This document shows positions 46,391-55,384 of a stretch of DNA of 64,000 nucleotides, one piece after another. The notes below the pieces were generated by a model, which saw only the letters and a list, made by a program, of their open reading frames with translations, did not search any database and was not told where the DNA came from. Every line of letters begins with the position of its first letter. Position 1 is the first letter of the stretch. A program made the position numbers and the translations under genes. Origin of the DNA: Massilia sp. Se16.2.3 (GTDB taxonomy: Bacteria > Pseudomonadota > Gammaproteobacteria > Burkholderiales > Burkholderiaceae_D); contig NZ_CP050451.1 of the NCBI RefSeq assembly GCF_014171595.1, forward strand, positions 3,410,001 to 3,474,000. Reading direction: 5' to 3'.

Positions 46391-47001
46391 CCGAGCGCGG
46401 TAAATTCATCACCTTCGAGGGCATCGACGGGGCCGGCAAGTCGACCCATATCGGTTTCGTCGGCGAGTTTCTGTCCTCGAAGGGCAAGACCATCGTTTCC
46501 TCGCGCGAGCCGGGCGGCACGCCGCTGGGCGAAAAGCTGCGCGACCTGCTGCTGCACGAAAAGATGCACCTGGAAACGGAAGCGCTGCTGATGTTCGCCA
46601 GCCGGCGCGAGCACATCGCCCAGGTCATCGAACCCGGCCTGGCCGCGGGCAACTGGGTGCTGTCCGACCGTTTCAGCGACGCCAGCTTCGCCTACCAGAG
46701 CGGCGGACGCGGCATGGACCGGGTCAAGATGGAAGCCCTGGAAGCCTGGGTGCACCCGGCGCTGCAGCCGGACCTGACCCTGCTCTTCGACGTGCCCCTG
46801 GAAGTGGCGCGCGAGCGCCTGGACGCGACGCGCACGCTCGACAAGTTCGAACGCGAACAGGAAAGCTTTTTCGAACGCTGCCGCGCCGAATACCTGCGCC
46901 GCGCCGCCCAGCATCCCGGCCGCTTCGCCGTCATCGACTCGACGCGCTCGATCGAGGAAACCCGGCATACGATCGCCGCCGCCCTGGAGACCCTGTTGTG
47001 A
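46387..47001 (+). CDS. tmk: Thymidylate kinase
   Basis: 204 residues. P-loop [14 protein letters not shown] near residue 10, the DRx motif in [19 protein letters not shown] (dTMP specificity), and [17 protein letters not shown] followed by [14 protein letters not shown] (lid). Phosphorylates dTMP to dTDP. It is coupled to mltG (four-base overlap) and to holB (GTGA overlap at 46998-47001). Length and motifs are standard. Confidence 0.97.
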   Translation: MTERGKFITFEGIDGAGKSTHIGFVGEFLSSKGKTIVSSREPGGTPLGEKLRDLLLHEKMHLETEALLMFASRREHIAQVIEPGLAAGNWVLSDRFSDASFAYQSGGRGMDRVKMEALEAWVHPALQPDLTLLFDVPLEVARERLDATRTLDKFEREQESFFERCRAEYLRRAAQHPGRFAVIDSTRSIEETRHTIAAALETLL

Positions 47002-48020
47002 CGATTTACCCCTGGCAACAATCGGCATGGGAGCAATTGCAGCAGATGCGCGCGCGCCTGCCCCATGCGATCCTGTTCCATGGCCCGGCCGGCATCGGCA
47101 AGGCCGATTTCATCGAATCCTTTGCCCAGGCGCTGCTGTGCGAGCGCGTCCAGCCCGACGGCCGCGCCTGCAGCAGCTGCGCCTCCTGCGGCTGGTTCCT
47201 CCAGCACAATCATCCGGATTACCGCCGCGTGCGGCCGGAAGCGCTCGAAGACGAGGCGCCAGATGAAGAGGGCGAGGGCGAGAAGAAGGCCAAGGCCAGC
47301 AAGACGCCTTCGAAAGAGATCAAGATCGAGCAGATCCGGTCGCTGGCCGACTTCATGAACATCTCGACCCACCGCCAGGGCCTGCGCGTGGTGGTGCTGT
47401 ACCCGGCCGAGGCGCTGAACATGCCGGCCTCGAACGCCCTGCTGAAAACCCTGGAAGAGCCGCCGCCGGGCACCGTGTTCCTGCTGGCCTCGAACGGCCT
47501 GGACCGGCTGCTGCCGACGATCCTGTCGCGCTGCCGCAAGTTCGCGCTACCCATGCCCGACCATGCCGCGGCGCTCGCCTGGCTTGCCGGGCAGGGCGTG
47601 CAGGATGCGGACAGCTGGCTGCGCGAGGAGGGCGGCGCACCGCTCGCCGCGCTGGCCCAGTCGCAAGGCGGCAGCCGCGAGGAACTCGACACGCTGCTGC
47701 AATTCACGGCACGGCCCAGCGTCGAGGGCGCCCTGCGCCAGGCCGAAAAACTGGCCAAGGGTGCGCTGGCGCCGCTGGTGGCCTGGCAGCAGCGCTGGCT
47801 CTACGACCTGCTGGCGATGAAGCTGGCCGGCAGCCTGCGCTACTATCCACGTTACCAGAAGGAACTTGCAGCCTTGGCCGCCAAGGTGCACACTGCGAAT
47901 CTGTTACGTGCAATCAAGTCGACCAACGAACGGCGCGCTGTCGCGGACCATCCGCTGTCAAGCAAGCTGTTCATCGAGGACATGCTGCTCGACTATACGG
48001 CTTGTTGCAGCCCCGCTTGA
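46998..48020 (+). CDS. holB: DNA polymerase III subunit delta'
   Basis: 340 residues, start GTG 46998 overlapping the tmk stop. The clamp-loader AAA+ fold has Walker A-like [21 protein letters not shown] and a zinc finger (C-x-x-C pairs in [20 protein letters not shown]). A charged insertion [24 protein letters not shown] follows the zinc module. Next come the sensor 1-type arginine-finger region ([11 protein letters not shown]) and a helical C-terminal domain. It helps load the sliding clamp. The acidic/lysine-rich insertion of about 25 residues is longer than in E. coli and typical of this lineage. Intact. Confidence 0.95.
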   Translation: MTIYPWQQSAWEQLQQMRARLPHAILFHGPAGIGKADFIESFAQALLCERVQPDGRACSSCASCGWFLQHNHPDYRRVRPEALEDEAPDEEGEGEKKAKASKTPSKEIKIEQIRSLADFMNISTHRQGLRVVVLYPAEALNMPASNALLKTLEEPPPGTVFLLASNGLDRLLPTILSRCRKFALPMPDHAAALAWLAGQGVQDADSWLREEGGAPLAALAQSQGGSREELDTLLQFTARPSVEGALRQAEKLAKGALAPLVAWQQRWLYDLLAMKLAGSLRYYPRYQKELAALAAKVHTANLLRAIKSTNERRAVADHPLSSKLFIEDMLLDYTACCSPA

Positions 48021-48030
48021 AAGGATTACG

Positions 48031-48408
48031 ATGTCCGGCAATATTCCCGACCCCAACTCCGTGCTCGTTCCCAGGCCGTCGGTCCTGTCGCTCGCCATCA
48101 AGGAAAAGGCCGCTCTGTACGCGGCCTACATGCCCTTCCTGAAGAACGGCGGCATGTTCGTGCCGAGCACCAGGCAGTACAAGATCGGCGACGATATCTA
48201 CCTGATCCTGTCGCTGATGGACGACCCGAACAAGTATCCGATCGCCGGCAAGGTGGCCTGGATCACCCCGGCGGGCGCCAACAACAGCAAGGCGCAGGGC
48301 ATCGGCGTGCATTTCCCGTCCGACGAAACCGGCCAGCGCGCGCGCGCCCGCATCGAGGAAATCCTGGGTGCGGCGCTGCGTTCCTCGCGTGCCACCCATA
48401 CCCTGTAA
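48031..48408 (+). CDS. pilZ: PilZ domain protein
   Basis: 125 residues from ATG 48031, ten bases after holB. MSGNIPDP... SVLSLAIKEKAALYAAYMPFLKNGGMFVPSTRQYKIGDDIYLILSLMDDP matches the non-canonical PilZ protein of type IV pilus systems, which lacks the RxxxR c-di-GMP motif (absent here as well) and binds partner proteins such as FimX or PilB. C-terminal GIGVHFPSDETGQRARARIEEILG fits. It is co-transcribed with holB by position. Role: type IV pilus biogenesis. Confidence 0.9.
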   Translation: MSGNIPDPNSVLVPRPSVLSLAIKEKAALYAAYMPFLKNGGMFVPSTRQYKIGDDIYLILSLMDDPNKYPIAGKVAWITPAGANNSKAQGIGVHFPSDETGQRARARIEEILGAALRSSRATHTL

Positions 48409-48433
48409 TCCGCCTATCTCCCGCTTGCGTTCC

Positions 48434-48955
48434 ATGCCGTCCTACGTCCACCGTCTTGCCCGCCGCGTCGACTTGCCCGTCATCGTCGACATCTACAATT
48501 CGACCGTCGCCTCGCGCGAAGTCACCGCCGACACCGAGCCGGTCTCGGTCGCCTCGCGCGAAGCCTGGTTCGACGAGCACACGCCCGAGCGCCGTCCGCT
48601 GTGGGTCATTCATGATGCCGAGGATCGCTCGGACAATCCGGCAGTCATTGGCTGGATGTCGTACTCGAATTTCTATGGCCGCCCGGCCTATTCTGGCACG
48701 GCCGAGCTGTCGATCTATATTGCGGAGAACTGGCGCGGCCGCGGGATCGGGAAGTATTGCCTGGAGCAGGCGATCGCGTTTGCGCCGGAAATCCGTGTCC
48801 ACACCCTGCTCGGCTTCATCTTTGGCCACAATGGGGCAAGCCTGGCACTGTTCCGCAAGTTCGGCTTCGATACCTGGGCGCATTTCCCGCGCGTGGCGAA
48901 CCTGGACGGGGTCGAGCGCGATCTGATTATCCTGGGCAAGCGCGTCGTCGATTGA
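48434..48955 (+). CDS. GNAT acetyltransferase (phosphinothricin acetyltransferase-like)
   Basis: 173 residues from ATG 48434; an earlier in-frame start would overlap pilZ and has no family match. The fold shows SREAWFDEHTPERRPLWVIHD, the acceptor loop WMSYSNFYGRPAYSGTAELSIYIAENWRGRGIGKYCLEQAI with acetyl-CoA binding Rx-x-GxG/A, and a C-terminal NxxSLxLFRKFGF stretch. Family members acetylate phosphinothricin, methionine sulfoximine or related amino acids. Typical betaproteobacterial location between pilZ and tatD. Cytoplasmic. Confidence 0.85.
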   Translation: MPSYVHRLARRVDLPVIVDIYNSTVASREVTADTEPVSVASREAWFDEHTPERRPLWVIHDAEDRSDNPAVIGWMSYSNFYGRPAYSGTAELSIYIAENWRGRGIGKYCLEQAIAFAPEIRVHTLLGFIFGHNGASLALFRKFGFDTWAHFPRVANLDGVERDLIILGKRVVD

Positions 48956-49070
48956 CGTGGCTGTGAACAGTCGAGCGTCCGCTGCGTTCACAATTGCCTC
49001 CGTGATACCTCGCATGTGTGCCCGCACGGATTGAACGCGTGGGCGGCGTACCCGCAGCGTCTGCTCATCC

Positions 49071-49096
49071 CGTAGGGTCCAGCCGCACACCCTACG
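49071..49096. repeat. REP-like palindrome near tatD
   Basis: CGTAGGGT (49071-49078), ten bases, ACCCTACG (49089-49096): an 8-bp inverted repeat sharing the CGTAGGGT end of the 42.97-kb elements. A GCGTGGGC core occurs just upstream at about 49037. It lies between the acetyltransferase gene and tatD. Confidence 0.6.
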
Positions 49097-49131
49097 TGAC
49101 GCATCGAGGCGCATGCCCGTACAATATCGGC

Positions 49132-49914
49132 ATGTACATCGATTCCCATTGCCACATCAACTTCCCCGAGCTGGCCGCACGCATGCCCGAGGTGCTCGCC
49201 AAAATGGCCGAGAACCGCGTCACCCACGCGCTCTGCGTCTCGGTCGACCTGCCGGACTTTCCTTCGGTGCTCGCGCTGGCCGAGCAGTATCCGCACATTT
49301 ACGCCTCGGTCGGGGTCCACCCGGACTACGAGGACACACCCGAGCCGACGGTCCAGCAGCTGGTCGACCTGGCCCGGCACCCGAAGATCGTCGCCATCGG
49401 CGAGACCGGGCTGGACTACTACCGGCTGCAGGGCGACCTGGAATGGCAGCGCGAGCGCTTCCGCACGCACATCCGCGCCTCGCGCGAGAGCCGCAAGCCC
49501 CTGATCATCCACACCCGCGCCGCCAGCGAAGACACCATCCGCATCATGCGCGAAGAGGGCGCGGGAACGGGCGACGGCGGCGTCGCCGGCGTCATGCACT
49601 GCTTCACCGAGTCGCTGGCGGTGGCCGAGGCCGCCATCGAAATGGGCTTCTATATCTCGTTTTCCGGCATCGTCACCTTCAAGAGCGCAAAGGAGCTGCA
49701 GGCGGTGGCGCGCGCCGTGCCGCTCGAGCGCATCCTGATCGAGACCGATTCGCCCTACCTGGCGCCGGTGCCTTACCGCGGCAAGATGAACGAGCCGGGC
49801 TACGTGGCCCACGTGGCCGAGTTCATCGCGACCCTGAAGGACCTGCCGCTGCGCGAAGTGGCCGACCGTACGACGGAAAACTTCTTCAACCTGTTCCAGC
49901 ACGCGCGCGCCTAG
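49132..49914 (+). CDS. TatD family metal-dependent hydrolase
   Basis: 260 residues from ATG 49132. Metal ligands: first pair in IDSHCHIN, Glu in GETGLDYY, His in PLIIHTRAASEDTI, His in GVMHCFTESLA, and Asp in ILIETDSPYLAPVPYRGKMNEPGYV. TatD-type enzymes are 3'-5' exonucleases or hydrolases of D-amino peptides. The upstream bases contain the palindromic repeat at 49071-49096, and the ribosome site is weak. One base lies between its stop and the next start, so it is probably co-transcribed with the ankyrin protein. Confidence 0.93.
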   Translation: MYIDSHCHINFPELAARMPEVLAKMAENRVTHALCVSVDLPDFPSVLALAEQYPHIYASVGVHPDYEDTPEPTVQQLVDLARHPKIVAIGETGLDYYRLQGDLEWQRERFRTHIRASRESRKPLIIHTRAASEDTIRIMREEGAGTGDGGVAGVMHCFTESLAVAEAAIEMGFYISFSGIVTFKSAKELQAVARAVPLERILIETDSPYLAPVPYRGKMNEPGYVAHVAEFIATLKDLPLREVADRTTENFFNLFQHARA

Positions 49915-49915
49915 C

Positions 49916-50605
49916 ATGGATCCACGCCGCCGCATCGTCCTGCTTCGTCTCCTGCAAGGCTCCCTGCTGGTCCTCGGCGCCCGCGCCGGGCTGCTGCAGG
50001 CGGCGCCCGCTGCGCCGACCGCCGAACAACTCACCACCTTCTTCCGCGCAGTGCAGCTGGACGACGCCAGGACCGTGCAGGCCATGATCGGCAAGGTGGT
50101 CAACGCCAACCAGCGTAACCCCCTCGGCGGCGAGCCGGGCCTGGTGCTGGCCCTGCGCGAGGACGCGATGCGGGTGTTCCAGGTCTTTCTCGACCATCCC
50201 GGCACCGACCTGGAAACCCGTGCGGCCAACGGCAATACCGCCCTGATGATGGCGGCGTTCAAGCGCCAGCGTGCGGCCGTGGATGCGCTGCTGGCCAGGG
50301 GGGCGAAGGTCAACGGCGCCGGCTGGACCGCCCTGCATTATGCCGCTGCCGCCGGCGACGACGGGATCGTCGAACTGCTGCTGGCCAGAGGGGCAAAGAT
50401 CGACGCCGTTTCGTCCCTCAAGAGCGGTGCCTACACGCCGTTGATGATGGCCGCGCGCGAAGGCCAGGACGGCACGGCGCTGCTGCTGCTGAAAAAGGGT
50501 GCCAACGCAGGCCTGAAGAACAGCGAAGGCTTGAGCGCGGTGCAGATCGCGGAACGGGCCGGCAAGTCGCGCGTGGCCGAGGCGATCGCCCGCGCCCTGC
50601 GCTGA
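49916..50605 (+). CDS. Exported ankyrin-repeat protein
   Basis: 229 residues from ATG 49916, one base after tatD. An N-terminal hydrophobic signal-like segment (RIVLLRLLQGSLLVLGARAGLLQAAPA) precedes four or five ankyrin repeats: GNTALMMAAFKRQRAAVDALLARGAKVNG, WTALHYAAAAGDDGIVELLLARGAKID, YTPLMMAAREGQDGTALLLLKKGANAG and GLSAVQIAERAGKSRVAEAIAR. Protein-binding scaffold, most likely periplasmic. The same tatD-ankyrin pair is common in Oxalobacteraceae. Target unknown. Confidence 0.85.
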   Translation: MDPRRRIVLLRLLQGSLLVLGARAGLLQAAPAAPTAEQLTTFFRAVQLDDARTVQAMIGKVVNANQRNPLGGEPGLVLALREDAMRVFQVFLDHPGTDLETRAANGNTALMMAAFKRQRAAVDALLARGAKVNGAGWTALHYAAAAGDDGIVELLLARGAKIDAVSSLKSGAYTPLMMAAREGQDGTALLLLKKGANAGLKNSEGLSAVQIAERAGKSRVAEAIARALR

Positions 50606-50788
50606 TTCTCCGATCGCCGCATGGGCAGTCCCGCGGCCGCGTCGTCGGGCGAACTGACAGGTGTTCCCCGCCTTGCTCTTCATTTCGTTTGAGCAACTCG
50701 CACAGCATAATCTCCTTACCGTATCGCTGACTCTATCGATTTGCGGCCGGGCGTCGATCGCCAACCGGCCGCCTACCAAGGACATCCC

Positions 50789-51730
50789 ATGCTGAACGAA
50801 CGCGAAATCGAAAGCTGCTACCTCGGGCAATTCATCCCGGTCCACTATCACCACAACATGCTGATGGACCCGAAGCGCATGGATGCCTTCCAGGCAGCCA
50901 TCGCCCACGCCGTGCGTCCCGGCATGAAAGTGCTGGAACTGGGCGGCGGCACCGGGGTGCTCTCGTACTTCGCGGCCCAGCAGGCCGACAAGGTGTATTG
51001 CGTCGAGTTCAACCCCGACCTGGTCGTCGAGGCGCGCCGTTTCCTGGCGAAGAACCCGAACGGGCACAAGGTCGAGGTCATCCACGCCGACGCCTTCGAC
51101 TACCTGCCGCCGGAGCCGGTCGACATCGTCATCTGCGAAATGATCCACGTCGCCATGCTGCGCGAAAAGCAGGTGGCCGTGATCGAAGCCTTCAAACAGC
51201 GCTACCTCGCACGTTTCGGCGGCCCGCTGCCGGTCTTCATGCCCGAAGCCGTGGTGATGGCGGTGCAGCCCATGCAGCAGGACTACAGTTTCCACGGTTA
51301 CTACGCGCCGATCGTGCAGTTCCACGACACCGAGACCGCCTATCCGGGCACGGTCGGGCTGGCCCAGCCGGCCGTCTACAGCGTGCTCGACTTCGCCGGG
51401 CCGGTCGACAGCCTGATCGCCTGGCGCGGCAGCTTCACGGTCGAGCAGGACGGCGTGCTCAATGCGCTGCGCTTCGTTACCAAGAACGTACTGTCCATCG
51501 TGCAGGAGCAGGGCGGCACGATCGACTGGCTGAACCATTACATGAGCCTGCCTTTGGTGCGCGAGCTCGAGGTGGTGGCCGGCGACGTCGTCGAGGTGGC
51601 GTTCCAGTACCGTGCCGGAGCCTCGATCCCCAGCCTGCAGGCCTCGCTGCGCGCGACGCTTGCCTGCGAGGACGATTTCGCGGCCGAGGCCGTGGCCACC
51701 GCGCCGGCGCGCACGCTCGCCTTCGCCTGA
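50789..51730 (+). CDS. SAM-dependent methyltransferase, PRMT-like fold
   Basis: 313 residues from ATG 50789. SAM-binding GGGTGVLSYFAAQQADKVYCVEFNPD follows an N-terminal helix; the second conserved stretch is PPEPVDIVICEMIHVAMLREKQ, where a Glu-containing loop sits as in protein arginine methyltransferases. The C-terminal half (residues 180-313) is a beta-rich domain (FTVEQDGVLNALRF, VAGDVVEVAFQY) like the PRMT barrel. I infer an arginine or related N-methyltransferase-like fold, but bacterial members are uncharacterised. It stands alone, 183 bp after the ankyrin gene. Alternative: a methyltransferase for a small molecule. Confidence 0.7.
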   Translation: MLNEREIESCYLGQFIPVHYHHNMLMDPKRMDAFQAAIAHAVRPGMKVLELGGGTGVLSYFAAQQADKVYCVEFNPDLVVEARRFLAKNPNGHKVEVIHADAFDYLPPEPVDIVICEMIHVAMLREKQVAVIEAFKQRYLARFGGPLPVFMPEAVVMAVQPMQQDYSFHGYYAPIVQFHDTETAYPGTVGLAQPAVYSVLDFAGPVDSLIAWRGSFTVEQDGVLNALRFVTKNVLSIVQEQGGTIDWLNHYMSLPLVRELEVVAGDVVEVAFQYRAGASIPSLQASLRATLACEDDFAAEAVATAPARTLAFA

Positions 51731-51862
51731 AGGGCGAGGCGCAATCCCTCATCGGCACATTGCGCATCCTGGCCCCGCCAGGATGCCATTCGTCGCATCC
51801 GGCTGGAAACGGGGCAGGGAGACGCCCTAGACTGGCGCTTCATCTTCAACGTGGAGCGCATC

Positions 51863-52061
51863 ATGTTCGGTTTTCCTGCTCTGGCTGCTGCTATTGTTCC
51901 TGTGCTGGCCCATCGCGCTGCTGGCCCTGGTGCTGTACCCGCTGGTCTGGCTCTTGCTGCTGCCGCTGCGGCTGCTGGGCATCGCCGTCGACGGGGTGTT
52001 CGAGCTGCTGCGCGCCGTCCTGATGCTGCCGGCCCGGGTACTGGGAAGGAATCCGCGCTAG
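51863..52061 (+). CDS. Small hydrophobic membrane protein (possible one-base insertion)
   Basis: Skipping one T in the T4 run at 51871-51874 joins ATG TTC GGT to a 62-codon hydrophobic frame ending in TAG at 52059. This gives 65 residues with WLLLLFLCWPIALLALVLY, then a second helix LVWLLLLPLRLLGIAV, and a charged tail ARVLGRNPR. Read as given, the ATG frame is Ala/Val-rich and unlike any protein I know. Two transmembrane helices and a short basic tail suggest a small inner-membrane protein. The indel is inferred; without it a non-ATG start would be needed. Confidence 0.5.
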
Positions 52062-52185
52062 CGATGCCCTGGCCAGCTCTGCCCGGCAGAGTGTGGGGCA
52101 ATTAACAGACGCGGGGCGCATGATCCCCTACTGTGGAGTCGAACGCTTTCACCCGAAAGCGCGCTTTGACTGTAAGGAAAAGATT

Positions 52186-52410
52186 ATGCGCCTGGACATT
52201 TACCGCAGAGCCGAAAGCGACGGCAAGTTCTCCTACTTGGTCGTTCCGGAAACCCGCAATATCCCCGAAGAAGCGACGAATACCGACTGGGAAGTGGAGG
52301 CCCGCGCCTTCGAGATCGACGACAATGCCGACCAGCTCCCCGACTACGACATCGCCAACCTGAGCGGACAGCTGGCCGAAAAGGGCTATGCGATGACGGC
52401 ATTGCACTGA
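52186..52410 (+). CDS. DUF6139 family small protein
   Basis: 74 residues from ATG 52186, with AAGGAA seven bases upstream. MRLDIYRRAESDGKFSYLVVPE... IPEEATNTDWEVEARAFEID ... GYAMTALH is the pattern of a small conserved betaproteobacterial family of unknown function that I know as DUF6139. No signal or membrane segment; acidic. The upstream bases carry a short stem (CGCTTTCACCCGAAAGCG at about 52144-52161), maybe a 5' UTR structure. Stands alone. Confidence 0.7.
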   Translation: MRLDIYRRAESDGKFSYLVVPETRNIPEEATNTDWEVEARAFEIDDNADQLPDYDIANLSGQLAEKGYAMTALH

Positions 52411-52591
52411 TGCGGCGCTGACACCGCATTACCACCGCGCCGGCGCCATGCTGCCGGCGGCGAACTTCGGCATGCGCGCGACATCCTGCCGGGTTTTCGC
52501 CGGGGGCACCGACGAGTCCCTGGCGGATATGCTATTCTTGCGCCCTATGTAAATCGACGACGGCCTGCGGGCGCGTTCGGGGGAGGGCGAC

Positions 52592-53491
52592 ATGAAGTGG
52601 ACAGTGGTGGGTTTCTATTTCCTGACGGTTCTCCACATTCACTTCCGCGGCAAGGTGCGCCTGCCATTCGGCCGCCAGTTGTTCGACCACTCGTCGTTCA
52701 TGGCCCCCATCAATTTTTTCATGCACCTGTTTTCGCGGGTGCCGAGCACGCCCTACATTCCCGTACAGGATTTCGCCGAGCTCGCGCCACTGCAGCAGAA
52801 CTGGCAGATCATCCGCGCCGAGGCCGAGCAATTGTTGGCCATGAAGAAGATCAAGGCCGCCGAAAAGAACGACGACGCCGGCTTCAATTCCTTCTTCAAG
52901 ACAGGCTGGAAACGGTTTTACCTGAAATGGTATGACGCCAGCCATCCTTCGGCCGAGCGCCTCTGCCCCCAGACCTACCGCCTGCTGCAGTCGATTCCCT
53001 CGGTGAAGGCCGCCATGTTCGCCGAGCTGCCCCCGGGCGCCAGGCTCAACCCGCACCGCGATCCCTTCGCCGGATCGATGCGCTACCACCTGGGCCTGGC
53101 CACGCCGAACGACGACCGCTGCTTCATCGAGGTCGACGGCGAGCGCCACAGCTGGCGCGATGGCCAGGGCGTCATCTTCGATGAAACCTTCATCCACTGG
53201 GCCGTGAACGGCAGCGAAACCGACCGCATCATCCTGTTCTGCGACGTCGAACGTCCGCTGCGCTTCCGCTGGATGGGGGCGATCAACCGCTGGCTGGGTC
53301 GCACCATGATGACGGCGGCGAGCTCGCCCAACGAAACCGGCGACCAGACTGGCCTGGTGAGCAAACTGTTCCGCATCTCACACGTGATGGGCGGCTACCG
53401 CCGGCGCTACAAGGCCTGGAACAAGACGGCCTATAAGGTGACGAAGGTCGCGCTGATCGCCGGCCTGGCGGCGCTCATCTACTGGATCTGA
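52592..53491 (+). CDS. LpxO-like aspartyl/asparaginyl beta-hydroxylase (lipid A hydroxylase)
   Basis: 299 residues, close to the 302 of lipid A hydroxylase LpxO. An N-terminal hydrophobic anchor (WTVVGFYFLTVLHIHF) is followed by the double-stranded beta-helix dioxygenase domain: the Fe-binding His/Asp in LNPHRDPF, MRYHLGLATP (2-oxoglutarate site), a distal His in ETFIHWAVNGSETDRIIL, and a C-terminal helix ALIAGLAALIYWI at the membrane. LpxO hydroxylates the secondary acyl chain of lipid A using Fe(II), O2 and 2-oxoglutarate, on the inner membrane. The stop overlaps the convergent recombinase gene by 17 bp. Intact. Confidence 0.85.
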   Translation: MKWTVVGFYFLTVLHIHFRGKVRLPFGRQLFDHSSFMAPINFFMHLFSRVPSTPYIPVQDFAELAPLQQNWQIIRAEAEQLLAMKKIKAAEKNDDAGFNSFFKTGWKRFYLKWYDASHPSAERLCPQTYRLLQSIPSVKAAMFAELPPGARLNPHRDPFAGSMRYHLGLATPNDDRCFIEVDGERHSWRDGQGVIFDETFIHWAVNGSETDRIILFCDVERPLRFRWMGAINRWLGRTMMTAASSPNETGDQTGLVSKLFRISHVMGGYRRRYKAWNKTAYKVTKVALIAGLAALIYWI

Positions 53492-54524
53492 GCGGCGGAT
53501 TGTCGTCATCGGCACCCGGACTTTCGGGATCCGCGCTGTCGGGATCCGGTATGACGCGGGTGAGCTTGTAGTCCTCGACGGAGCGGGCCAAAGCCAGGCC
53601 GAGCACGTCCTTTAACTCCTCGGGCTGGGTGCCCTTGTCGAGCTGCTGCCTCGCGAAGGTGTTGCGCAAGGTCCGGCCCCCGGAGCGCGCCAGGTCCATG
53701 CCCGCGCGTTCGAAGGTCGCACGCATCTGCATGTAGACGGTCTTGCGCGTCATCCGGCCGCCGCTCAGGTTGGCCGGGAACACGAACTGCCCAGGAATCG
53801 CCATCGCTTCGCGCTCGGCAAGCCAGGCGCGAAGCTCCTCGGCCCCACGACGGGGGAGATTCACCTCGTGTTCATGGCTGGTATCGTGCTTTTCCTCTGG
53901 GGTGATCGCCAGCATGATCGACCCGTCGAGCGCGGCCTGCCTGCCCACTTCGGGTACGAGCAGGCCGACCGCTTCCGACACCCGCAAGCCCGCCAGCGCG
54001 ATGACGACCTGCATGACCCGGTCGCGCCGGCGCTTCCAGCCAGCGAACGCGCTGGTGCGTCCCGGGTGGGGAGCCTGCGCCGTCAGGGCGGCGAAAAAGC
54101 GCTCCAGTTGTTCGTCGGACAGGGTACGCCCGGCCTCGTCCTTCGTCATGTGGGCGCGGTCGATGGCGAGGATCGCCTGCTGTGCCGGGTTGGGCGTCAC
54201 TTCCAGATGTTCATAACACCGTTCCAGCAGGCGAAGGTAGCGATAGGCGATCTTGCTGTTGAGGACACGCTTGCCCTTGACGGTACGGTTCACGAAGCGT
54301 TCCAGGTCAGCCTGGGTGAGGGTGGAGAAGCTGAGCCTTTGTTCGGCCATCCAGTCCGCGAAACTGCCGAACATGAAGACATAGATCTTCGCCGACGCGG
54401 CCGAGAGCAAGCGCAGGGTGCCGTCGGCGCGCGTACGGCGGCCAGTCTCGGCAAAGGCCTCGGAGGTAAGGAACTGCTTGAATGACCGGATCGGGTCGGC
54501 ATTCCACGACGTCAGGGTGCGCAT
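53475..54524 (-). CDS. Degenerate tyrosine recombinase / integrase
   Basis: 349 residues from ATG 54524. Residues 1-110 form a SAM-like core-binding domain (SAASAKIYVFMFGSFADWMAE), residues 120-330 the catalytic domain. Catalytic Arg I is in IALAGLRVSEAVGLLV and the nucleophile Tyr is in ARSVEDYKL. However, the usual box II HxLRHTF reads RTLRNTF and the LGH before the Tyr reads LGL, so three conserved His positions are changed while both Arg and the Tyr stay. No other mobile-element gene is present. It lies 2.3 kb from the dif site and its end overlaps the convergent LpxO gene by 17 bp. Catalysis may be lost or altered; a domesticated terminus protein is one guess. Confidence 0.8.
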   Translation of the reverse strand: MRTLTSWNADPIRSFKQFLTSEAFAETGRRTRADGTLRLLSAASAKIYVFMFGSFADWMAEQRLSFSTLTQADLERFVNRTVKGKRVLNSKIAYRYLRLLERCYEHLEVTPNPAQQAILAIDRAHMTKDEAGRTLSDEQLERFFAALTAQAPHPGRTSAFAGWKRRRDRVMQVVIALAGLRVSEAVGLLVPEVGRQAALDGSIMLAITPEEKHDTSHEHEVNLPRRGAEELRAWLAEREAMAIPGQFVFPANLSGGRMTRKTVYMQMRATFERAGMDLARSGGRTLRNTFARQQLDKGTQPEELKDVLGLALARSVEDYKLTRVIPDPDSADPESPGADDDNPPLRSSR

Positions 54525-54946
54525 GGCGAAATGTGTCGGATGGGGATGGCATACCTTAACATAAAATGGTAACTAACCCACGAGACGCCCGATACACACC
54601 TATATCCTGACGGATGCGGACTACCGGATAAACTGACTCTACACAAGGCAGGCCAGCAAAAGCGGGGGCGGCCATTCGTCGACCCGAACCAGGAGCGGAA
54701 ACGCAAGGAACGCAACCTTCGCAGACGTGTAACACTGGCGTCTCTGCAGCGGCAAGGCTTGACGGGAGACGGGCAGGGCTGTGCAAATCGAGGAGGGTGG
54801 TCGACCGGCGCAATGCGGCTCGGTCAGTCTGCACGGCCCGTCTCCTGGCAGGCATGTTCGCCGAAACGCCTCCGATCCCAGCCGCAACCGGCGCCGCGCC
54901 GCCACGGCCGGACTGCCTGAAGTTGAGAGGAAGGGTACAGCGCCTG
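54525..54946. other. Intergenic region, no gene seen
   Basis: About 420 bp between the recombinase start and the universal stress gene end. Long open frames occur on both strands but none shows a ribosome site with recognisable sequence. A rightward KOPS octamer is at 54771-54778. The AT-rich start (54548-54610) likely holds the recombinase promoter. Confidence 0.45.
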
Positions 54947-55384
54947 TCAGCGGTACACCAGCACCGGAATGGCGCTGTGCACCAGAACCTTCTGCGTCTC
55001 GCTGCCGAGCAGCATGGCGCCAACCCCGTGACGCCCGTGCGAGGCCATGATGATCAGGTCGCAGGCGCGTTCGCGCGCAACGCGCAGGATTTCCTCGTAA
55101 GGCCGGTCCGACCGGGCGAGCAGCGTGCTGCACGGCACATCAACGGCGCGCGCCGCGTCGGCCAGGACCGCCAGGTAGCCGGCACCGCGCCGTTCGCTGT
55201 TTGCGAGGTAATCCGTTTCGGTCATCTCGATCGATTCGGCGTCGAAAGTGAAGGTGCGAAATGCCGGCAGCACTGTGATGCCGGTGAGCTCGGCACCGAC
55301 CTCCTTCGCAAAACTCACGCCCGCGAGCAGGGCGCGCTGGGACAGTTCCGACCCGTCCGTCGGTAGCAGGATGTGCTTGAACAT
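54947..55384 (-). CDS. Universal stress protein (UspA family)
   Basis: 145 residues from ATG 55384, AGCGGCC then ATG. MFKHILLPTDGSELSQRALLAGVSFAKEVGAELTG is the typical start, and ASHGRHGVGAMLLGSETQKVLVHSAIPVLVYR holds the ATP-binding G-x2-G-x9-GS motif. A single-domain, nucleotide-binding dimer induced by stress or growth arrest. Isolated in a gene-poor terminus zone. No unusual residues. Confidence 0.93.
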   Translation of the reverse strand: MFKHILLPTDGSELSQRALLAGVSFAKEVGAELTGITVLPAFRTFTFDAESIEMTETDYLANSERRGAGYLAVLADAARAVDVPCSTLLARSDRPYEEILRVARERACDLIIMASHGRHGVGAMLLGSETQKVLVHSAIPVLVYR

